A DNA stretch of 64,000 nucleotides from Prorocentrum cordatum (GCA_963575745.1 CAUYUJ010019869.1:85030-149029); one strand, 5' to 3'; counted from the first letter of the stretch, positions 30,095-42,430 are shown. Notes: generated from the sequence alone by a model not told the origin. A program made the numbers and translations.

Positions 30095-30890
30095 CTGTGA
30101 CTGCGACTGCCGTTGCCGCTGCGACTGTCATCGCGAATGCGACTACGACTGCGAGAACAGCAGAATTCGACAACTGGATTTTCGTCTGAATCTTAAGGGG
30201 AATGCTTTCAGATATGCTTCTACACATCGCTGTTAGGTTGCTCTGCCGGGATAATTTTGTGAGTACTGTCTCGTGGCGGGAGTTTACTCGCAAAACTACC
30301 ACCCCCTGGATTAAAAAGTGGTGATCGACACTATGCGAGGGAACACCCCCTGGGTCTTCGCCAATCGAAGGAAAACTCAAGCATCGACCGTCGATCGATC
30401 CCAAGTAACTCCCAGACAGAGTCGTGGCCCGAACGAAGGAACGGCGACGGGCGGCTGGACAAGACGCGCGGTTGTGAGGACAGCCCAAGCCAAGGCGCCA
30501 CTATTTGGCGGTGTGAAAGCGGGTCAGAAAATACCTTGCGAGGAATTCTCAGGCGATGTCGCTGCTCTCAAGCGGCATGGATATGGATCGGATTTTTTTG
30601 TCTGAGGAAGTCCCACGCGAAATCGCCACTTTCAGATGCCGCGGCAAATTTTCAGATCGCCCTGGAAGGCGATGTGAAATTTGGTTTGCGGAAGTCTCAG
30701 GCGGAATCGCATTTTCAGACGCTGACCCCATTTGGCTGATATAATATTAAAAGTGGTGAGAGATGCATCCGAAATTCCTGAATCGGCACCGTGGCGTAAC
30801 GGGAGGTTAACCGCGTCTTTCTCGATCCCCACGGTCTCCACTTTTTAATCCAGCGGGTTGTAGTTTTGGAGCTGCGTCCACATCTATATG
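30095..30890. other. Mostly unique sequence with a partial palindrome unit
   Basis: Positions 30250-30296 hold a right half-unit (TTTTGTGAGTACTGTCTCG) and the next left half-unit (TTTACTCGCAAAACTA) of the palindrome family. Positions 30560-30730 carry degenerate repeats of CGGAATCGCATTTTCAGA. No gene recognised. Confidence 0.4.
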
Positions 30891-31140
30891 TGTGAGTAAC
30901 GCCTCGAAGTGGAGAGGAGCGGGCAGAATGAAGAAGAGGAGGAGCAGGAGGAGGAGGGTGAGGAACAAGAGGGCGAGGAGAATGACGAAGGTGAGGAGGA
31001 ACGCATTACTCACAAAACTAGTTGTTGAGCCGTGGTCACAACTAGTTTTGTGCGTAGCGGAAGGTTATTCGCAAAATTAGTTGTGGAGTTGCGTTCACAA
31101 TTAGATTTGTGAGTAACGTCTCGAAGCGGAGAGGAGGGGG
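30890..31140. repeat. Palindrome family cluster 2
   Basis: A right half-unit at 30890-30915, then a complete unit with left arm CACAAAACTAGTTGT at 31011-31025 and right arm ACAACTAGTTTTGTG at 31038-31052 (perfect 15 bp inverted repeat, 12 bp loop), then another with arms 31070-31085 and 31096-31111. The same flanking motifs (GAGTAACGTCTCGAAGCGG) and purine spacer (GGGCAGAATGAAGA) recur as in cluster 1. Confidence 0.75.
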
Positions 31141-31199
31141 CAGAATTAAGAAGAGCAGGAGCAGGAGGGTAAGGAGGAGCAGGAGGAGGGTCATGAGCT

Positions 31200-31370
31200 G
31201 TGGACAATCTCAGTAGGAATCGCCTTGCATCGAGGATTTCGACAGGAACCCTTTTGTGGAGGATTTCAACGCGAATCCTTCTACGGAGCATTTCTATAGG
31301 AATCCTTCTGCGGAGGATATCGATAGGAATCTTGTGCAGAGTTTCAATCGGAATCCTTTGTGAAGGCCGA
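31200..31370 (+). repeat. 27 bp tandem repeat, about six copies
   Basis: Degenerate unit around GGAATCCTTCTGCGGAGGAT followed by TTCGATA. It encodes a 9-residue Ile/Ser/Leu/Arg-rich repeat in one plus frame that I regard as incidental. Confidence 0.7.
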
Positions 31371-31645
31371 AGGACAGCGATAATTCTTCAGAAAACCAAG
31401 CAACTATGTTTTCGGGAGAATTTCTGGGGAGGGGGGCCGGCACGGTTCTCCCGAAATCATGGCGCTTTCGGTTTGTTTGGTTGTTTTGTTATTGTTGTTT
31501 TTGTTTTGTGTGGTTGTTCAAATGGTTTCGCTGTTTTTCGCAACGTCGCTGATTTTTCGCAGGCGTCCGTGCGCTTTCGGAAAGGAAGGGGGGAGAAAGA
31601 GGAGTGGAGAAGAGAAGTATCGATGCCAGAGTCTTCTTGCATGAC
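31371..31645. other. Unique sequence, no gene seen
   Basis: Contains a T-rich stretch (31466-31560) alternating GTTTG/TTGTTTT. No recognisable product. Confidence 0.35.
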
Positions 31646-32525
31646 AAGGGAAAGCAGGGAACCGATATGCCCGCGCACCCATATGTATATATACACAAAC
31701 ATACACACATATGCATACATACATACATACATACATACATGCATGCATGCATGCATACATACATACACACACAGTTTCTATGCATGCGTGTACATAAAGG
31801 TGTATTAGTTGTGTATGCAACCATGCATGTATGCTTGTGTGGATGTATCATGTATATATGTATGTATGTATGGATGGATGCATATATACATATATATATA
31901 TATAAATATATACATACATACATACATACGCACATGCCACATGCATGCATGTATGCATAGATTCATGCATACAAACAAAGGAGGCGGTTATGCACCCCCC
32001 CCCCAAAAAAAAAAAAAAACGGATGTTGGTGATTTGGGTTTCGTGGGCCGCCGTCCAGGCCCCAGGGCCTCCAAGACGGCCTGGCAGGCGCCCAAGAAGG
32101 CTCCAGGACGGTCCTCGAGGTCATCTCAGGCCAGGTTGGACATGCATGTCCCGAACCACGCGCTTGTGGCTTCAGGAAAAGTCACACGGGGAACCCCCAG
32201 GAGCGCCCGAGAGCGCCCAGAACTCCGGGCTGTGGACCCTTTTACAGAATATATGTACAATACATAACGCAGAGAACTCGCAGAGACCTGATGGCACTCC
32301 AATTCGTGCCTCAGGGCACGGTGGCGGATATGTATGTATGTGTGTATGTATGTATGCATGTACGCATGTTTGTATTTAAGTATGTAAGTAGGGATGTATG
32401 TGGTATGTTTCGATGTATGTATGTATGTATGCATGCATGCATGCATGCATGCATGCCTCATGTATGTATGTATGCATGCCTGTGTAAACATCTGTTTATA
32501 TATGTGTGTATATACAGGTATACAG
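31646..32525 (+). repeat. Microsatellite block with conserved left flank
   Basis: Opens with GGGAACCGATATGCCCGCGC, then CATACATA/TGCATGCA/TATATA runs to about 31975. A C-run/A-run (31996-32021) and a ~300 bp unique insert follow, then a second TATG/TGCATGCA microsatellite (32330-32520). Confidence 0.8.
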
Positions 32526-33430
32526 TATTTCATTGGCGCTTCGTGCCATGCACCGTGGTCCTGGAAGCTTGGCATGCAGGCGGAATGGCAGGAAGGGCAA
32601 GCAGACAATTTAGCGATGATTCACTGTTGCCTTTTCCGGCATCGCTGTTACAATAACATTATTCGTTCTCGTTCCACCATGTTCTTTTGTCCTCATTCTT
32701 GTCCTACCCTGCGAATTCTTCCCCGTCCTCCGCAGCTCTGTTTGCGGAGGCTCCTCCTTGGAGAGTCTCTGGGGGCCTCACGGAAGTGTTTCAGACTTTC
32801 TTGGAAGGCTCTCTGGAGGCCTCCTGGGCGTCTTCTGGGGGCGTCTTCTGGGGGCCTCTGGGGGCTTCCTCGGGCCACCCTGCCTCCAACCGCGGTCTCC
32901 CTGAACGACCAGGTCACGATTTGGAATGCTTCGGAAGGAGTCTTGGGGCCATCTTGCGCCGTCATGGGGCTCTCTTAGGCCATCTTGGAACCTCGTCGTG
33001 CCTTCATAGGGGCTCTCTTGGCCTGCCTGGAAGCCCTTTCGGATGGTTTTGAAGCAATTTTCGAGCCACCCAGGCGGTCTCGGACGCCCAGAAGACCAAA
33101 GAACAGGACGTTCCTAAAATCATGCAAGAACCTGTGCAAATCAATGTTTTTCTGCGTTTTGGAAGCCTCTGGGGGGTCTTCCTTGGGTCGTCTTCGGGCG
33201 TCTGGTGGATGTCTGGGGCCTCTTGGGGCCCTCGGGGGGGCGTTCGGCCGCCGTGCTGACCGATTTGGGCCCGTTGCCTAGGCCCAGCAAGGGCTTCGAG
33301 GAGCTCTGAAACGAATGGGGGGCCTCCTGCAGGGGCGTCCAGGGGGTCCCCGGGCCCAAGGATCCTGGAGGTCCGGAGGGTCCGGGGGGCCCCGGATTCG
33401 GGGGGTCCGATTTCGGGGAGGGGGGCCGGG
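32526..33430 (+). repeat. Dispersed repeat family A, plus-strand copy
   Basis: Starts at the microsatellite edge with CATTGGCGCTTCGTGCCATG, then GGCAGGAAGGGCAAGCAGAC and GGCATCGCTGTTACAATAAC. It continues with the block shared with 17500-18150 (GAGGCTCCTCCTTGGAGAG, CCCTGAACGACCAGGTCACG, TCGGACGCCCAGAAGACC). It ends in CCCCGGATTCGGGGGGTCCG and a microsatellite. Internal CTTGGGGCC-type repeats are prominent. No gene recognised. Confidence 0.75.
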
Positions 33431-33545
33431 TAAGAAAGATATGTGAATGGAACATGTGTATGTAGGTAGGTAGGTACGCATGCATGCATGTATGCATAAA
33501 CATCTATATATATACACATATATATATATGTGTGTGTATGACTGC
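33431..33545. repeat. TATG/TATA microsatellite
   Basis: GTAGGTAGGTAGG, TGCATGCATG and TATATATATG runs between family A and the next copy of the GACTGCATTGGCGCTTCGCG flank. Confidence 0.9.
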
Positions 33546-34200
33546 ATTGGCGCTTCGCGCCATGCACCTTGGTCATTGAGGCTTTGCATATGTTGGTCGT
33601 TCGCGCCATCCCAAGTGACCTTGGAAGTTTGGCCCCTTCCCTGTGGTGGTTTTCGGAAGTCGTCGAAATTTCGGGACGTCCCTGGCCCTTCCTGGGCCTC
33701 AGGGGGCTCCCGAAAGGCGCCAGGTGGATGGCGAAGGATAGGACAGGAGGGAGGGACTCTCGGGGAGCGAGGAGAGGGAAGCGGATGTGGGGGAGGACGA
33801 GTGATGGAGCGGCAGACGGAGGAGGAGGAGGAGGAGGAGGAGGAGGAGTCAAAGGAGGAGGAGAAGGAGGAGCCAGACGAGGAGCAGGAGGAGAGAAAGA
33901 GATGGCGCCATCTGGGGATTCATGTGTACGTACACGGTTGCAGAAATGTTTGGCAGTGAATGACGACAAAAGGCTTTCGTTGGCCTGCATATTGGCCGGC
34001 TCGTGGCTCAGGTGCCCCGGTGCGCAATGCGAAGGAATAGCAAGCCATGCGAATGAATGCCAAGCAAACCGACGCCATGTCAAGCAATGCCGCAAAGCAC
34101 AAAGTATTGCCAAGCCGAGGATGCCATGCTGCAGCGGGTCGCAACGGGGCACGCGAAAATGAGCAATTATTTGGGAATGCGCCGAATCCCGGGTTCGCAA
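33546..34200. other. Flank repeat, GGA run, then unique sequence
   Basis: Positions 33540-33590 hold the conserved microsatellite flank. A GGA tract lies at 33815-33895. Positions 34025-34150 have AAGC/CAAG-rich short repeats. No gene recognised. Confidence 0.4.
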
Positions 34201-34249
34201 TTAATATCCGGGAATTGGGGTTGTGAATTTGGGATTCGGGTCGGTTTGG

Positions 34250-34800
34250 TGGAACGCGCCTTGTGGGCATTGTTGCAGCCGTGGTGGGCCGGCTCGGGGC
34301 CCTCTGGAGCCGTCCTGGGGCCGTCTTGGGCCGTATTGGGGAGCTTGGGCTTGACCTTACGGGGCTACGTGGACTCCTGGTGGCGCCTTTTTCGGGGGCC
34401 TCCCATGGCCTCATTCGGCTTATCTTGGGGGTCTTGCGAGGGCCAGTTTGGTTTTGTTGCTGCCCATTTGGGGCTTTCTTGGACAGTCTTGGGGAGTCTT
34501 GGGGCCATCCAGGTCGTCTAGAGGCTCGCACGGGGGTCTCTTGGGCCGTCTTGCGGCGATACCAGTTGTTTTTGGTGCTGTTTTGGACGCTGCTGAGACC
34601 CGAACAGCAAATATGCTGAAAATGCACGTCCCTGAGGGAATGAGGCGATTTCTGCGTTTTGGGAGTCCTGTTGGAGGCCTCTTGGGCCGTCGTGGGGGCC
34701 TCTGGAGGCCATCTGGGTCCATTTTGGAGCGCTCTTGTGTTGTTTTGGGTCTCTCTTCGGCCTTGCTGATCACGGCTCTGATCGCTCGGGGCCTGCTGGC
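34250..34800 (+). repeat. CTTGGGGCC-type degenerate repeat block
   Basis: Short repeats around TCTTGGGGCC(A/G)TC with one GAATGAGGCGATTTCTGCG-type interruption at 34637. Same class of sequence as inside the TIR elements, but the CCCACCAGCCC ends were not found around it. Confidence 0.7.
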
Positions 34801-35110
34801 AAGACCCGGGTGAGCGCCTTGGGAGGACTGGGACGAACCGGGGGACCTTCGGCAACGGTGCCCAGTGGGCCCGGAAATGCCGGATATTATTGGGGGTCCA
34901 GTTTTTTTGTTTTTTTCGGGAGGGGTCCCACCCACCCCAGCTTGCAAAATTATAGGAAGAGGAATGTGTGTGTGGGGGGCATATGTATGTGTATATGTAA
35001 TTACGTGCATGCGTGCACACATATCAACATGCCTATATGCATACGTACATACATACATACATACATACATACATACACCTTCATATACATATACATACAT
35101 ACATACCTAT
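34801..35110. other. Short unique sequence and CATA microsatellite
   Basis: TTTTTTTGTTTTTTTCGGGA near 34903 is followed by a G-rich run and then ACATACATAC repeats (35030-35105). Confidence 0.5.
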
Positions 35111-35399
35111 ACGACCACCATTCGGGTGATAAGGAGGTTCGGGGGGGGAGGAACCAACGTCTCACTCGATCGGTCTCACTATCGATCTCACTATCGGTAT
35201 CGCTCGATCGATATCACTCGATCGATCTCACAATCGATATCATTCGATCAATTTCATTCGATCGATCTCACAATCGATCTGACTGTCGATCTCACAATCG
35301 ATCTCACTATCGATCCCACTATCGATCTCAGAATCGACTTCACATTCGGTATCACTATCAATCTCACTAACGATATCACAATCGATCTCACAAGCAACG

Positions 35400-35449
<50 letters not shown>

Positions 35450-35475
35450 GACATCCTCGTCATCAACGTCATCAA

Positions 35476-35536
<61 letters not shown>

Positions 35537-35813
35537 GGGACACCATCATCATCATAACTTCATCACCATCATCAACATCATCATCATCCCCACCATCATC
35601 ATCATCAAGACACCATCATCGTCACCATCATCATCATCAACATCATCACCATCGGGACACCATCATCATCATCAGCATCGGAACACCACCGTCATCATCA
35701 TCATCTCATCATCATCCTCATGAACATCATCACCAACATCATCATCATCGGGACACCATCAGCATCATCGGCATCAGCATCATCATCATCAACATCATCA
35801 TCATCATCATCAG

Positions 35814-35847
<34 letters not shown>

Positions 35848-36290
35848 GGGACACCGTCATCATCGTCACCATCATCATTATCATCGTCACCATCATCATC
35901 ATCATCACCGGGACACCATCATCATCAACATCAGCATCAACATCATCACCATCATCGGGCCACCATCATCAAAATCATCATCATCACCTCATCATCATCC
36001 TCATCAACAACATCATCATCGGGATACCATCATCGTCATCATCATCTTCATCATCATCGGGACACCATCATCATCACCATCATCATCCACAGCATCATCA
36101 TCAACCTCATCATCATCATCATCATCATCGGGACACCATCATTATCATCATCATCATCATCATCATCATCATCTTCAGCATCATCATCTCATCAGCATCT
36201 CATCATCATCAACATAACCAGGATCGTCAACATCATCATCATCATCATCATCATCAGCATCATCGACATCGACATCATCATCATCATCAA

Positions 36291-36387
<97 letters not shown>

Positions 36388-36680
36388 GGGACACCGACGG
36401 GACACTGGCGGGACACTGGCGGGACACCGCGGGCCACCGGCCCCCGGAAAGGAATCATTTGGTCCGGCCGCGCCTCAGCCGGAGGCGGGACACCGGCGGG
36501 ACACCGCGGGCCACCGGCCCCCGGAAAGAAATCATTTGGTCCGGCCGCGCCTCAGCTGGAGGAGATTGTCTTCTCGCCCGCCCACGCAGCTTCGCCTCGC
36601 CCGCACGCACGGCACGCACGAACACGAAACCGAAACCGATTTCCTGGTAGGGGGGCTCTCCGTTCCACTTCGATCTCACC
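35111..36680 (+). repeat. ATC composite element, plus-strand copy
   Basis: Conserved left end ACGACCACCATTCGGGTGAT, AAGGAGG, G-run, AACCAACG. Then a 12 bp repeat of ATCGATCTCACT type (35163-35398). Then about 1 kb of ATC triplets with CGGGACACCATC interruptions (35400-36386). Then a 77 bp tandem pair containing CGGGACACCGCGGGCCACCG and ATCATTTGGTCCGGCCGCGC (36420-36560). Then a conserved right end containing CCGAAACCGATTTCC and GGGGGGCTCTCCGTTCCAC. The same end modules occur inverted at 41000-41773. Confidence 0.75.
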
Positions 36681-37010
36681 CCCTCCCCTCCGACCGACCT
36701 ACATACATACCTACCTACATACATGAATACATGCATACATGCATGCATACATTCACGCATGCGTGCATGCATAAACATGTACAAACTCATGTATGTATGT
36801 ACATTACATACACATAGACACACAAAATTGAATACACATATCCGTACATATGTACACATACAAACACATACACGTATACATGTATACACATGTTCGAATA
36901 CACATGCATGGCCATGCACATTTGCTTATACAATAAAGAAAAATCGGCATGTGTATATGTATATATAATGTGCATATGCATGTAGAATCAACCGTACACA
37001 AGACTTAATT
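36681..37010. repeat. ACATAC/TGCATA microsatellite
   Basis: CATACCTACC, ATGCATGCATAC and CACATACA runs of the type that borders other elements in this region. Confidence 0.85.
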
Positions 37011-37740
37011 TTCAAAATCAGCCATGTGCCAAGCAAGGTTCTTTGAAGTTCGACATGCAAGCGGAAAGGCAGGAAGGAAAGACAGACAATTTGGCGATGA
37101 TTATTTGTCGTCTGTTCGGCATCGTCTTCATAACAAAGTTATGAATTAACCTTCCCTCGTGTTTCCTCTTACTCTTCCCGATATTCGCCTTACCCTGCGA
37201 ATTCTTCCTCATCCTCATCAGCTCTTGTTGCAGAAGCTCCTCCTTGGAGAGCCCCCTAGGGGCCTTACCAACTTTGTAAGGGCTTCTTTGGACCTTCTGG
37301 AGGCCTCCTTGGGTTCCTTCTGGGGCCTCTGGGGGCTTCCTCCGGCCTGGAAGACCTTTTGGGTAGTTTGGGGAGGCGATGTTCGGGCCTCCTGGGCGGT
37401 CTCGGACGCCCAGAAAACCGAAGAACAGAGTATTCTAACATCATGCGCAAATTCCGCGGAATCCATGTCGGTCTGCTGTTCGAAATCCTCTTGGAGGTCT
37501 TCTTTGGGTCGTCTTGGGCGTCTGGTGGGTGTCTGGGGCCTCTGGGGGCTCTCGCGGGGCCGTTCCGTCGCCTTGGTGAACCCATTTGAACCTGCTGCCC
37601 AGGCCCAGCAGGGGCTTCCAGGAGCCCCAGAGAGCCTGGGGGACCTTCTGCAGGGGCGTCCAGGGGGCTCCTGGGGCCACGGATCAGGAGGGGTCACGTT
37701 TTGGGGGGTGGGGGGGAGGAAGGGGTTCTCACCCCCCCAT
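37011..37740 (+). repeat. Dispersed repeat family A, diverged third copy
   Basis: Same order as 32526-33430 with more substitutions: GGCAGGAAGGAAAGACAGAC, GGCATCGTCTTCATAACAAA, GAAGCTCCTCCTTGGAGAG, TCTCGGACGCCCAGAAAACC, CTCGCGGGGCCGTTCCG. It ends in a G-run near 37710. Confidence 0.7.
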
Positions 37741-38756
37741 TTCGGGAAAAATGCAGAAAAGGGAATGTATGTAGGTACAGGTGCGTACTGGGATGTACAT
37801 GCGGTGTGCTTTGTTTTGTGTCTTTAGACGTGGTCTCGGGCCCATTACGTGTATTCCGCGACGGCGGTCCATCATGGCGGTCGAGTTCAAGAATCAATGT
37901 GTTATCATACGCATTGCCAAATTTCAAAATAATGGCATTCATCTTGCAGTCAGACACGTCCACAATGAAGCATTGCAGTTCGGTTCGAGAGGCATGAGTC
38001 GTACGCTCCCACACAAAGCGTGCCAACAGTAGAGTTCGGCAGCGTTATCCGAGTCATGTTGTGGGCAGAGTAGCACGTTCCAAGAATCATGATGGAGAGT
38101 CCGTCGTGCAAGACTTTGTCGTAAGTATGGCTTCGGTAGCTTCCACGAGCTTCCACCGATACCTCAGAGAGTTCACCGATTCCCAAAACAGCACGGGGCC
38201 TTCATAGGGATCCAGGAGCACATGGCAATTCTCAGATCATCTAAAGGTGATTCGAGAAGCCTCGGGGGAAAATATGAGTCGCGCATCGCAGTTCTCGCAG
38301 CGCGATGTGCGAAGATGATTCAGATGGGTTTCGAAGTAGTCATGAATTGGGGAAGCGGCAGACGTTGCAGATGCTCAGTGTGCCCGTTATGACAAGGATC
38401 CCCCAGCAATCATTCTCTCTTGGAGTTGGTCGGTAAGAGGAGCAAAGGGGAGGGTTGGACCTTTGGGTGCAACGAGGATTCTTGCACATATAGGAGCACT
38501 GAGTGCCACAGTTTCAAGCCCCTCTCCCGCCCCCCACCCCCCCACCCAGACTTTTCGGGCACAACACAGTGCAATGGGAGAGGGCTTGCGCGTGTCGCAG
38601 CACAGCCCAACAGGAGTTCTGCTGCAACGCAGCTGTCCCCAAGGAGGTGTCGGCGTGTCTTGCCTGCATGCTCATGCCGTCCGCTCCCCGCTTGCTGCCG
38701 CCTGGTGTTGTTATCATTTCTGTCCCGCGTGGATTTGTGGAAATTGCTGACGCTTC
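37741..38756. other. Unique sequence, no gene recognised
   Basis: Open frames up to 141 codons occur on both strands, none with a recognisable domain or repeat basis. This is one of the few repeat-poor kilobases in the window. Confidence 0.4.
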
Positions 38757-40018
38757 GCGAATCCCCACCAGCCTATCCAGAAACGATGCCCAGAGGAAGT
38801 GCCTCGATCAGGGAAGTGGGCAGAACACAGAGGAAGCCAGTATGAGACATATTCGGATATCTTGAGCCATCTTGGAGGACATGTTGGGCTCTCCCAGGCG
38901 CTCTTGGAGTCATCTTAATCAGTGCCCCCCAAGAGGCCAACATGTGGCTAAAACCTTCGTAAAATCAATGATTTGGCATTCTCGCCGATGCCTTTTGGAG
39001 CATCTTGGGGGCCTCTTGGGGGCCTCCTGGGGGCCTCTTGGGGGCCTTTTGGGGGCCATCTTTGGGCCATCTTGGGACCTCTTGGGGCCTCCTGGGCGCT
39101 TCTTGGGGCCATCTTGGAGGAGATCGATCAAACAAGAGGGGAGCATGAATTAGCGTACCCCCCCCCAGGAGGCCAAAATGGGGCCAAAACGTTGATAAAA
39201 CCAATGGTTGTGGCTTCCTCGCCGAGGCCGTTTTGGACGCTCCGACGATTCGCGAAACCTTTTGTCCAGGTCCATGGGGAGGGGGTAGGGGGAGGGGTCA
39301 AGACGCCTTCCCCGCCCACAAGCCGCCCACCCGCCCTCCCATCACATACGTAGCACCAGAGCCTGGCCCGAGCCGCAGCATATGCAGCAGTCGTCTGTGG
39401 ATGGGCAGCTACTGAGGGCCAATCCGCTGCCGCCGCCTCCGCCGCCGCCGCCCGCCCGCCGCCGCCGCCGCCACCGCGCCGCCGCCGCCGCCGCTGTCCG
39501 CCGCTGCCGCCGCCACCGCGCCGCCTGCCGCCGCCGCCGCCGCTGCCGAATCGCCGCCGCCGCAGCCGCTGCCACCGCAGTCGCTGCCGCCACCGCTGCC
39601 GCCGCCGCCGCCGCCCCCGCCGCCGCCACCGCCACCGCCGCAGCCGCCGCAGCCGCTGCCCCCGCCGCAGCCGCCGCAGCCGCCGCCGCCGCCGCCAAGT
39701 ATACCCTGCATTGTTGTTTGACAGGGATGGTTGGGGGAGGCCGCATCGGTTTCGCTGCGCATGTTCGGAATTCGGAGACAGAGTGTGGTTTGTATTATCT
39801 GTTACAAGGGATGATGGGGGCAGAGTGTGTTTTGCATCGCTGTTTTAAAAAAGGGATGGTGGGGGGGGCCCGCATGGACCTGGGTTGGCTCCCAGTCGCC
39901 TGGGGGAGGGGGTGCATATTAACAGGTGGCAGTGATAAACCCCTCCCCGAAGTGGAAGAAGGAGGGGTGGAAGAGGAAACTCCCTAAACCACCGACGCAC
40001 AGAGCGCTGGTGGGATTA
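38757..40018 (+). mobile_element. CCCACCAGCCC-ended TIR element, copy 2
   Basis: Left end CGCGAATCCCCACCAGCCTA at 38757 and right end GCGCTGGTGGGATTAG at 40004-40019 are inverted repeats. Interior: CTTGGGGCC block (38870-39120), GAGATCGATCAAACAAGAGG, ACCAATGGTTGTGGCTTCC, G-run, a CCG tract (39420-39700), CCTCCCCGAAGTGG and CCCTAAACCACCGACGC. The CCG tract has no counterpart in copies 1 and 3, so it is an added or expanded segment. Confidence 0.6.
39420..39700. repeat. CCG/CTG trinucleotide tract
   Basis: About 280 bp of CCGCCG with CTG and CAC variants. Poly-Ala, poly-Gly, poly-Pro and Arg/His frames are all open; none is supported as a gene. Confidence 0.95.
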
Positions 40019-40999
40019 GAGAAACCGCATTGCTGCAACTGGAGAATGCGTCCATAATGCCATGTTGGGATTGGCCGATGATATCTAGGCAGGATTATTG
40101 GAACTGTACTTGCACGTGTGCAGGCCCGGCAAAGTTTACTCTTCACGCAGCTCTCTCCACGCCTGACCGTCGCAGCAAGTATTTGTCAAGCGTGTGCGTT
40201 TGGGGTCGTGCATGCGCAAGTGTGCGTGTACGCACTTGAACCCCCCGTCTTTGCTTCGTCTTGGTTCAGTCAAAACCCATACGTGCGGGGTAACAGGTTC
40301 GGAATGCGATTCGAAGCTTTCCTATGTTAGATTGCGGTAACGCCGCTGCCCTAGCACGTCACCCGTTCTGTTTTGCATTTCTTCTCGCGAGTCAAGCCGC
40401 TTGGGTGCAGCATTGATGCGTTCCTCCGTTGTTTCAAATATCATCCACACTGTGTTAGAACCTTCGGTGCTGAATCCTTTGATTTGCTTACACATTGCTG
40501 AGTGGATCGGGGCGGGAAGGCCTTTCCCTGATCTCACCAGCCTATTTTGGGCAAGGCGTCCACTGGTAGGATCGTTTGGGGCCCAATTCCATGTACATCT
40601 TTCTTCGTCTTAGTTGGTAGTGTCATTACTCGGGTGGAACGTTTCCGATCCTATAGAATATCGAAGCACGGGTGGCCGACGCCAGATGAATTGGTCAGTT
40701 TGTGGCACTGGAGAGATCTCACCTCGTGCGCGCAGATATTTGATTGCTCCAACTTCGACAAGCCTGAGTGCCACTCCTGGACTGATGGGCAAAAGGTTAC
40801 GCCTTAGTTGATCGGGCCGGCTGCTGGGCTCACCAAGGTTGTGGTTCGTCCCAGTAGTAGCCACGCAGATGCTTCATGCATCGATTGACCAGACGGTCGC
40901 CAGAAGTCGAGGAAACATGTGTTATGAACGCTCAGCGTAGGGAAGCGGGCTCTCCGACTCGATGTTCTTCCTTCTTGTCCTCCACATTCCATGATCGGT
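40019..40999. other. Unique sequence, no gene recognised
   Basis: Open frames of 60-86 codons on both strands without motifs. No repeats noticed. Confidence 0.4.
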
Positions 41000-41773
<774 letters not shown>

Positions 41774-42430
41774 ATATTTTGAAGGCCTTACAATTGTTGC
41801 CGCCGACCTGGTATGTGAGGAGGACACGGAGATGGAACAGGCGAACGAGGAGGGGGGGTCTCTTAGGTCTTTTGGAGCCTCTTGGGGGTCTCTTGGGAGC
41901 CTCCTGAGGGCCTCTTCCTGGGGGACTGGGGGCCTCTAGGGGGCCTCTTGGGGGCCTCTTGGGACCTCGTGGGGCCTCCTGGGAAGCTCTGGAGGCGAAG
42001 GTTCCAAAGCTCCTTTCTAGTCCCCTTGTGTGGGCACGCTCTGGGAGCCGTCTTGGGGGCCTCTTGGGCCGCTTTGGAGGCCTCTTGGGCTGTCTGGGGC
42101 GCCCTCCTGGGTCGATTTGGGACCCTCTCTGAAACTTCTGGGGCTCTCTTGGGGCGATCGTGGAGGCCTCTGGGGCCGTCTTGGAGCATCGGGAGGCCGA
42201 GAAGGCGAGAACACAGCAAGTCCATGATTTTGACGTGTTGGGGCCCGTTTCGGAGTGCTCTTGGAGGTCTTGTGGAGCGCACGGGAGGTGTCTTGGACTG
42301 TCCGGAGGCCATCTGTGGCGTCTGGGGCGGATAATTCGGCGATTCGCAGCCCTTTTGGACCGTCTTGGAGGTCTTTAGGGGCACCCTTGGCCCGTCTTGG
42401 AGTTTTTTGGGCCGCAGGACCCCCTGGGGG
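41774..42430 (+). repeat. CTTGGGGCC-type degenerate repeat block
   Basis: Mainly 41850-42420, with TCCATGATTTTGACGTG at 42222 equivalent to the AATCAATGATTTG-type interruptions seen in similar blocks. The opposite strand has a 219-codon Pro/Arg/Lys-rich frame of repeat origin. Confidence 0.7.

Noticed and set aside
28797-30488. 563-codon minus-strand Pro-rich frame
   Set aside because: Chimera of the GGA tract (Pro/Ser/Leu) and the 73 bp array; no start context or domain.
39342-39987. Poly-Ala/poly-Gly frames of 117-201 codons
   Set aside because: CCG trinucleotide tract; every frame is open.
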